From positions 85,406,097 to 85,470,096 of the forward strand of contig CM037590.1 of NCBI GenBank assembly GCA_021018995.1: DNA of 64,000 bases, in the 5' to 3' direction. The first letter of the stretch is position 1. Each line of letters begins with the position of its first letter. Of the stretch, positions 56,829-64,000 are shown piece after piece. The position numbers were made by a program, and so were the translations under genes. This DNA is from Chloranthus sessilifolius. Taxonomy: Eukaryota; Streptophyta; Magnoliopsida; Chloranthales; Chloranthaceae. The notes beneath the pieces are model-generated. The model was not told the DNA's origin, made no database searches, and saw only the letters and a list, made by a program, of their open reading frames with translations.

Positions 56829-58510
56829 TGTAGACACCCCTATTTTACCCTCTCAAAATGTATAAATTTGTTTAGTCAACCTTTGACCTCGCAACCCTGA
56901 ATTGAGAACCATGCACTGAAATAATAGTACATGGCTAAACACAGTCTAAAATAATAGCTCTGTGACTCAGATCCCAACATAGGGAGACTATATACTGAAA
57001 TAATAGTATATAGTCAGAATGCGGACTGAAACAATAGTCTTGCATTTCGGACTCCTTTGTCCTAATATGAGACCATATACTAAAACAATAGTATATGGAT
57101 GAACATAGGCTGAAACAATAGTTCTGTGGCTCAGGCCCCATAACCCAAACATAGAAACCATGCACTGAATTAATAGTACATGAACACAGGCTAAAACAAT
57201 AGCTCTCTGGCTCAGGTCCCAACGTAGGGAGACTATATACTGTAATAATAGTATATAGTCGGAATGCAGGATGAAATAATAGTCTGACATTTTAGACTCG
57301 ACCTGGACCCGGAAGCCCTGAATTAAGCGCCTACAATCATGCATGTAATTTGATTGCACGCCAAATCACAAACGCACAATCAGTCCCCCTTTTAGACCAG
57401 ACTTCCTTTCCCAGACCACTCCGAGACTCGATCACGCGCTTCACATGGCGCGCGCGATCGGATTGAGCGCTTGACCAGCAGCGTGCAATTGGTCTACGCC
57501 CGACCTAGTCTTATAGTCTTTGACCAATAAGCTTCCTCAATCAAGTGCTTAAAATGAAATGCTTAATCTGATTGCGCACCCCACACTGGACGTGTAATTA
57601 GTTCTAACGCTGTTAGGACTAGGAAACTCGCTGAGTAAGTCAGTCGGTCACTCACCGAGTAGGTGACCGACTCAAAGCTATTGAGCACCGGGAGACCGGT
57701 GCGCAATCCAGTTAAACCCCTGAAATAGGGCGCATAATTGGAGAAAAACCTATAAAAGATTTTTTCCTTAGTTCACCCAGGAGGCTGGCAATTGTTGAGA
57801 GAGTATGGATTTTTGTGGGATTTCGAAACCAGAGAACTCCAAGAATGAACGTATAGAGCAACCTAGCCATGATTTCGAAATTCGAACTTAGAACCTTCGG
57901 GATTTCTCTCCACAGCCTCAACCTTAGGTAAGAATTTAACCTTTAATTTTCGACCGTAGTTGTTAGTTTTTAGACTTAGGACTTTTCTTAGTTTAAATTA
58001 TTAATATTAATTCACTCTTAGACCGTAGAACTTTTTTAGACCGTAATCTCTTATATATGGTTCTAGTTCTCTATTTCTAGAACCAGTCCTTAATCTGACG
58101 GTCTAATTTACCGACCCTAGGCTTTAATTCCATTCTAAAATCTTAATTTCTAGACCTATCATTAATCTCTGATTCTAGTCCTTAGGTTCTAGAACCAGTC
58201 CTTAATCATACGGTCTAATTTTTCTAATTTTAGACCCGAATTCAGTCCTTAAACTTTTAAATTCTAGTTTTAATTCCTTAGTTTAATGTTTCTAAAATTC
58301 TAAACATTAATTTTGTCTTCTATAATTATAATTTCTTAATTTAATTCATAATTATAACCCCGAAATCGACTCTGAAAATCTAAAAATACCATTTTTATAA
58401 CCCAAAATTTGACTTACTTTAATCTCAGCCACCCGATTTGACCAAGGGAGCTTACGGAGGGTACTCGGGAACGAGGCCAATCCTCCTTAGCAAAGCGGGC
58501 CCAAACCCCC
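56829..58510 (+). repeat. Gypsy-type LTR of the TGTAGACACCCC family, copy B
   Basis: Homologous to 7361-8715 and colinear with it. The block that occurs once in copy A (AAACAATAGTATATGG) is amplified here into about eight degenerate units at 56920-57290. Paired GGTCACTCACCGAGTAGGTGACC-like dyads lie near 57637-57665, and CGCGCGCGATCG sequence near 57450. The right edge is approximate, at the GGAGCTTACGGAGGGTA block and a C-run near 58515. Confidence 0.65.
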
Positions 58511-58539
58511 TCCCCCCCCCCCGCTTTTTTTTAGAATTA

Positions 58540-59130
58540 TTTTGTCACTTTAATTAGAATTAGAAAATTGAGTCCATAATTTTCTTAGATTTTTAGTATA
58601 ATTAATTTGTATGCTTTATTTTGATTAGATCCTTAGAATAATTGCTTTGATTAGAATTCTAATAAAATTAGTTCCTTTATTTTAATTAGATAATTCTGGT
58701 ATAATTAGTTTATTTGTTTTAACTAGATTGTTATTAGAATTAATTCATTGCTTAGATTAGAGTTCTAGTAAAATTAGTTCCCTATTCCAATTAAAATTTT
58801 GGTAGGACTATTATAATTGCTCTAATTAGAATTTCAGTCAAATTATTATATTCGTTTTAATTAGAATTTCAATACAACTAGTATACTTGATTTGATTAGA
58901 ATTTCGATACAATTAGTATGATTGCTTTACTTAGAATTTCAGTATAATTAACATGCTTGATTTAATTAGAGTTTCATTAAGAATTAATATACTTGCATTC
59001 CTAGTACAATTAGGAGACTAATATTAATTAGAATTCTAGTAGTATTAAGAAACCAATATTAATTAAACTTCTAATAGGATTGCAACACCTAAAATTAATT
59101 AGACTCCTGACAGAATTAGAATACTAAATT
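58540..59130. repeat. Degenerate 35-bp tandem array
   Basis: Roughly 15-18 imperfect units of the type TTAGAATTTCAGTATAATTA followed by GTATGCTTGATT. Clearest period is 35 bp at 58845-58990. A few related units follow LTR copy A at 8725-8790, so the array belongs to this family. Confidence 0.75.
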
Positions 59131-60853
59131 AACTCACTATAATAAATTTTCACACAACTAAACTCACAATAGAATTAGGAAATCTAAACTGATTAAAACA
59201 ATAATAATAACGGAAAATAAAATAAAATTGAACTATCTAAATTATAAGGAAGAGCCATAGCTGCTGACGTTCGTTGGCGAATGATTCAATATAGAAGTAA
59301 CCCACACTTGCTTCAAAGCGTGATCATTGACGTGTGCAGCGCTGTTAAATATATGCGGCGGGCGATTGCAACAAACTAGGAATCTTCCTAGAAAACTCCT
59401 TTATTTTACCTCCACTATTTCAAATGCCGCATCGTTAGAGTCCACTTGGATAGAATTAGAACCACTGATTCAACAGAGACCTCAAGGAACCCAAAAATTG
59501 CGTGCACCAACACACTTGTGCCTAATTAAATGAGGCAGTCTGTGCCTCATGTGATTAGGCGCACACGCATGTTCTAATGTGGTAAAAAGGTTAATATTTT
59601 ATCAGCAATACAGCTGTGTTATATCAATATCCTAAGTCTAAAGGTGCGCCTTGGATTTTTGGATCCTACTTCAAAGTAGGAGCAACAGTGTCGATCCCGG
59701 TCAAGTGGTCAATGTTTCGATCGGATCGATGCCACTGCTAAATGTTTGAGCTAAGTGCTCTGTCTTTGGATTCATAGGAATGTGAGTGTTTGACTTGAGA
59801 TTCATCACAAGCTATTTTGGAAGTATGGACTCTTGGTCTGCATAGTCTGGGCGTGCGCCCTACTTGGTTTGAGGTCCGGGTAACTCCGTTATGAAAAAGA
59901 TCAATCGTTGGTTGAAACCAACCTATTGAAAATGAAATTACATGTCAATCAAACTATGTGTAAACATGCATGCAGAAGGGTTCAGTTCCCTTATTTCCAC
60001 AGGCTTAAAACCTGTATTGGTACGATATCCCTGTAAAGTGTACGCCTTGTGCCTGAGTATCCGTAGGATGGTCATTTATTCTCATAAATTATACCCAGAC
60101 GGGATCTGAGTCTAGACTTCCATCGCATTTGTTGCTTATCGCCCCTAATGGATGCATGTTTATGCATAGCTAAATAATTTATAAGATCATTATCAGCAGA
60201 GACCAGGATTGGATGGCCCCTTCGGGGGACACCCGATTTTGGTCGGATTTGTTTTGTGTCATTTGAGGTTGGATGCTCTAGGTCATGATGATCCAGGGCA
60301 CGTTGGAAAAGCAGCGCGTACTCTCAAAAAGCATTGCAATATCTATTCACTCCGCTCGGGTAGTTGTGCTAAATAAACTTTAGGATCAATGGGCTCGGCC
60401 AAAGACCTCGAACCCTGCTCCAAGTAGGGGCACCCATGACCAGTCAGATGAGGCGGTCAATGCCTTATATGATTGGACACAAATTGTGGAGCCTTGCGTA
60501 CTTGCGTTGCGCCTATCTTTGAATGTGGGTCGATCACCCTCCTTACTTACAAAACTGTTGTATTCAGAATAAATCTTGAACATTAAATTCCTTCAAATTA
60601 TCTTGAGAAGCAACCATTTTTTCCAGCTATTGGTTATGCCCAATAATGTCGCTAAGCACTTGGGGACCGATTACCTTGAGAAACGACCATTTTTTCTGAC
60701 ATACAGGGCTTTCATTTTCTCACTATGTTACTCTTCTGATATTTGAAGTTCATTCTAAATGCAGTGGACTTGTCAATAATGCCTTGAGCCTCTTCGGATG
60801 TCTCTTTTCTTTAGCATTTGATCATTAGTGATCGGATACCAAAGAGAGGCATC
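59131..60853. other. Repeat-derived non-coding region
   Basis: No gene recognised. It includes the second copy of the LTR-proximal block (60317-60432), here not followed by an LTR. A 68-codon frame at 59327-59533 has no motif. A palindromic GATCATTAGTGATC lies near 60820. Confidence 0.4.
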
Positions 60854-61792
60854 TGAAGACACCCAAAATTGGCCCAAGGTCAGATCGAAATACATTTTGA
60901 GAGAGGCTCATCTCCGAGCTTTTGATGGCATGTATGAAACCCATAGGAACTCCCCCGAAACCTTAGAAGCCATTCTCAACCCTCAGGAATCACCCTAGAT
61001 CCCTTAGGAACCTTCTCGAGCCCTTAGAAACCAATCCCAACCCTTAGAGCCCATTCCGAACCTAAACCTAGTTTTCCCGAGTAATGGATGAGGAGTGGTG
61101 CACCGGAACTAGCTATGACCTTCTACTACTATCAAATTTCACACCATTGAAAAGCAAAAGTCCCTAGCTTTACGATGGGCCAAGAATCACCCCAATTGGA
61201 GCTGTATACATAAAGATATTGCATCCCGAACCCGAATGACAGAATTGTAAATTCATATGAACCCCCTTAGGGATTTGGTGCAACTAATAGTTGCACCAGT
61301 TATAGGTGGATTTGGCACAACTAATAGTTGTGCCAAGCCATGTCTCCCTAAAAATGGCTTGGCACAACTAATAGTTGTGCCAGTATTAAGGTGGGTCCCC
61401 CCGTGGGCAGCCAACCTCCAGGCACTGTTCAAGCACTGTTTTACTATGCATATGCTTGGCACAACTAATAGTTGCTCCAGGCATATGAACAGTAGCCCCT
61501 GATTTTTACCTCAAATTTTGTGATTGGGGTTTGATTTGATGACCACCTAGACCTTTGGGGTGTGTTTTGCTAGTTCTGTTGCACCCATTTACTATCTATG
61601 TGCAACCCCTTAAGTGATTTAAAGCCCCACCCTATAATCCACCATTGGAGCACCTTTTCACAATTTTCAAGGCTCCAAAAATCCTAGAAAACCTTAGATG
61701 GTCCATTACCTAATTGCTAAACCCAATTAGCCCCTAAGCACCCTAACTTCCCTTTTTCCTATAAATAGAGAGGCACCCCCCTTGCAAATGGC
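60854..61792 (+). repeat. LTR/U3-like segment with TATA, truncated
   Basis: It begins TGAAGACACCCAAAATTGG, close to the TGTAGACACCCC start of the other LTRs, and reaches CTATAAATAGAGAGGC (61760-61775), a strong TATA context. Coding sequence begins only about 30 bp after it, so R, U5 and primer site are missing. Short tandem CCCTTAGRAACC phrases occur at 60990-61060. Four palindromes lie at 61276-61479. Confidence 0.5.
61276..61479. promoter_or_regulatory. Palindrome cluster, AACTAATAGTT type, copies 5-8
   Basis: Copies at 61276-61298 (arm TGGTGCAACTA, perfect), 61313-61335 and 61360-61382 (arm TGGCACAACTA, both perfect) and 61457-61479 (right arm TAGTTGCTCCA, two mismatches). Spacings are 37, 47 and 97 bp. 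The last copy is extended by mirrored CATATGC/GCATATG outside the arms. The cluster lies about 280-490 bp upstream of the TATA box. Confidence 0.9.
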
Positions 61793-64000
61793 TTGAAAAA
61801 ATTAATAAGGAAAGAGGTTGGCCCAGACCTCTCCAAACTTTATAACATCAACCTCACCGCAACAAAGGGGTGGGATCTTATGTACCAACTCGGATACGTC
61901 CCCCACACTAGACTCGGTAAAAATAAGCAAGGTCGTGTAGGACCTGTCTTCCCAATGAAAGTACGCAAGCACATAGGGTTAGGTTATCAATTGGGCGTCC
62001 TACAAGCTGACTTGTTCCTTACCTCACCAAAATGGTCTCTATATGACCACTTCGTCTATGGGACCACTGAGAAAATGGATGTATCAAAGCAGAAGGAAGT
62101 GTCCTTCACTAGATCCCAAGAAGTATAAATCGAATGAATGATTAAAGCATTCAATGATTTAACTAATTTGAACGACGATATTGATAAATCGCTTGAAGGA
62201 GTCAAACCCTTGTTTGGGCTTATAAAAGAAAGAGAGAAAGAACCTCCAGAACTCGAGCCACGAGTAAAAGATTGGGGATCCACTGATGATGAAGATTTTC
62301 ATATAGCAACCTTGCAAGAGGATGAAGAGTACCTGCACTCAATATGGGAAGAAGATGACACCCCACAAGAGGATTTTAACTCGTATAGCATCTGCCTCGG
62401 CCTTGGTCTTGGGGGATGGGAATGCTCTTAGGACTCCCCTTGTATCGCTTACCCATGCCAACCCTGCTGTAGGGCATACACCAACATATTAGAACACTTC
62501 ACTAGTTGGAACCAACATTCTACAATAGAAGAATCAAATCACTCCAACCTCGTGATAGCAGAAACACGTAACGACCTGCCAGCTTGGCCACAAGCACAAG
62601 AAGTAGGAATCCCAACGGTCATCTAACTAACCTAGGGGGAAACACTCATATCGCCCTCATAGAGTTTGAAGAGGAACTTGAACTAAACACTTTTTCATCC
62701 CCAAATGCGCCACAACTCTAAATATTCTAGAAATCTCTAAAGGAAGAGTGGCAACCTCCCCCAAGTGATGATGAGGACTACTGGATAGAACTCCCTGCAC
62801 TCGAGTTAGCAGAGCAAGCTAACCTAGGACTTTAAACACTATAAGATAAAGAAGATGAATTCGATACCATCTTCGACTCTAACTTAGAAGGATGGGAATG
62901 TCCTTAGGGATCTCCCTGCATTTCTCACAATTATCAACCCTGCTGTCGAACATGCGTGCTTATCATAACATATTATGAAGATCAGGGAAAAGAACTCGCT
63001 ACCCCTGAGGATCCTTTAGGAGATCCCCCTCGATGGGAAGAACAACCTTATTACAACTCAGAGGATGATATTTCAATTGACTACAATCTCCAGAGCTTTT
63101 TCGAAGATGAGGCAATCAAAGTGGTAGAAGAAATCCGAACGTCAGTGTCGCTGTCGCCAGCATCGCTTATTCAAAAAATCTAATCAGATGAGGACTCTAA
63201 AAAAAAAATGCCAAAATCACAACAAGTCCACGTTTTTCAAAGAATTGCCCGAACGGCTTCACCAGCCATCTCGCTCCCTCAGTTAGAGGAAGCAACTCTC
63301 CCGGTGCCTCTTGAGGTGATCGACCATGTACCATATTTATTATCAAAAATAAAAAAGATAGAAAAAGAAGAAAATCCTAAAAATTCATAAATATAAAATC
63401 TAAAAAAATCATAAAACCCCAGAAAAGAAAAGGAACCCTTCGTCCCAAATCAAGTTTGCGGCCAACAAGGAGACTTTTCTCCTAAGATTTCTATCCCATC
63501 TCTCGCACGAGGACGTAGAGCATCCAGGCTAAACAATAAGCCAGCGATCATACCAGATGAGATACTTCGTGATTTTGAGAAAAGAATCAGTAGTCCTAAC
63601 CATCACCTTACAAAAGATCTCTCAGTCATAGATTACGTCGATGAAGGGTTACCTTTCGCAAACTCAAATCTCCAGTGTAGCAATTTCGCAATATACGAGC
63701 TTATCGAGGACAAAGAAGGAACACCAGTTGCCGAGGAGGCACCAGACTTCCAACCGGTTATCAAGCATTTCGATGAGTAAACCCAAGTTGTCGCGGAACC
63801 CATAGAAGAACTTATCTTTGGCACTAAAGAGAAACCCAAGAAGCTACTGATTAGCGCAATGCTCAGCTATAAGGAACGCCAACAAATTGCACAAGTCCTA
63901 TAAAAGCACCTCGATTCCTATGTGTGGTCCTATGAGGATATGTCCGATTTAAACCCAAGTTTAGTAGAACATTGCCTCGTCTTAGAACCCGATGCAAAGT
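61793..64000 (+). pseudogene. Tat-like gypsy polyprotein, broken, runs off the window
   Basis: The first part encodes a G-patch-like stretch (GWDLMYQLGYVPHTRLGKNK, about 61860-61925), a motif known from the Tat group. Acidic linker frames follow (62138-62431, 62956-63183). Near the right edge comes IFGTKEKPKKLLISA, then LDSYVWSYEDMSDLNPSL (about 63905-63965), the usual entrance to gypsy reverse transcriptase. Stops and frame changes are numerous (for example 62127, 62429, 63778, 63901), so it is not functional. An acidic unit ending GWECS plus a Cys-rich PCQPCCR-type tail occurs twice (62390-62480 and 62890-62955), an internal duplication. No ATG is seen near the start. Confidence 0.7.

Noticed and set aside
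40134-61479. CRISPR-like array suggested by palindromic repeats with regular spacing
   Set aside because: The repeats are 2-4 per locus, the linkers are not of spacer type, no cas genes exist and the DNA is plant nuclear.
61276-61479. Palindromes as microRNA precursors
   Set aside because: The arms are only 11 bp with a single central base, too short for a plant miRNA stem; a DNA dyad site is more plausible.

Overview
This is a 64 kb piece of a plant nuclear genome, almost certainly a flowering plant with a repeat-rich genome. The evidence is one clear GRAS-family gene of the SCARECROW-LIKE 3 type, Ty3/gypsy and Ty1/copia LTR retrotransposons with plant-type primer sites (tRNA-Asp and tRNA-iMet), CACTA and hAT non-autonomous DNA elements, and plant-specific transposon-associated proteins (plant mobile domain, DUF7745-like). 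The species cannot be told from the sequence. The intact single-copy content is one gene at 21534-22961 (minus strand); nearly everything else is transposable element in several layers of nesting.

Layout. 1-6.2 kb: an old Athila-like element with two LTRs and most of its interior lost. 7.4-10.5 kb: a gypsy LTR, a dead RNase H/integrase fragment and chromovirus-type LTR debris. 10.5-17.1 kb: non-coding repeat debris, two LTR-like blocks, and arrays of short palindromes. 17.3-21.1 kb: a cluster of MITE-like elements and a 1.8 kb TIR-bounded element. 21.5-23.5 kb: the SCL3-type gene with a pyrimidine-rich leader and a possible TATA box. 24.7-34.8 kb: a copia element bounded by a perfect 5-bp target duplication (CCTTT). 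It contains a minus-strand gypsy element with its own perfect duplication (GTGAC), whose interior is replaced by a further LTR-like block carrying a MITE. 36.1-37.8 kb: a 1.4 kb non-autonomous CACTA element (TSD ATT) and a hAT-type MITE (TSD CATGGTAG). 38.4-54.8 kb: two minus-strand transposon-associated genes, one DUF7745-like and one plant-mobile-domain type. The second is split by an 11.8 kb Athila-like retrotransposon (42857-54650) with perfect GGAGG target duplications. 56.8-64 kb: another gypsy LTR, a 35-bp degenerate tandem array, and a Tat-like polyprotein remnant running off the window at its reverse transcriptase.

Two patterns go beyond routine annotation. First, a 23-bp dyad-symmetric element (arm TGGCRCAACTA, one central base, mirrored arm) occurs eight times at three loci, often 47-48 bp apart. 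Each time it lies upstream of a transposon coding unit, and its outer arms differ between copies while staying paired in the best copies. Several other LTR or leader families in the window carry their own, unrelated array of CpG-containing palindromes in the same kind of position. Second, both transposon-associated genes keep their reading frame over hundreds of codons and are broken almost only by stop codons one C-to-T (or G-to-A) change from Gln, Arg or Trp codons. The two LTRs of the Athila-like element meanwhile differ repeatedly as CG versus CTG/CAG. Cytosine methylation is the likely common cause, either through real mutation or through sequencing error at methylated sites.
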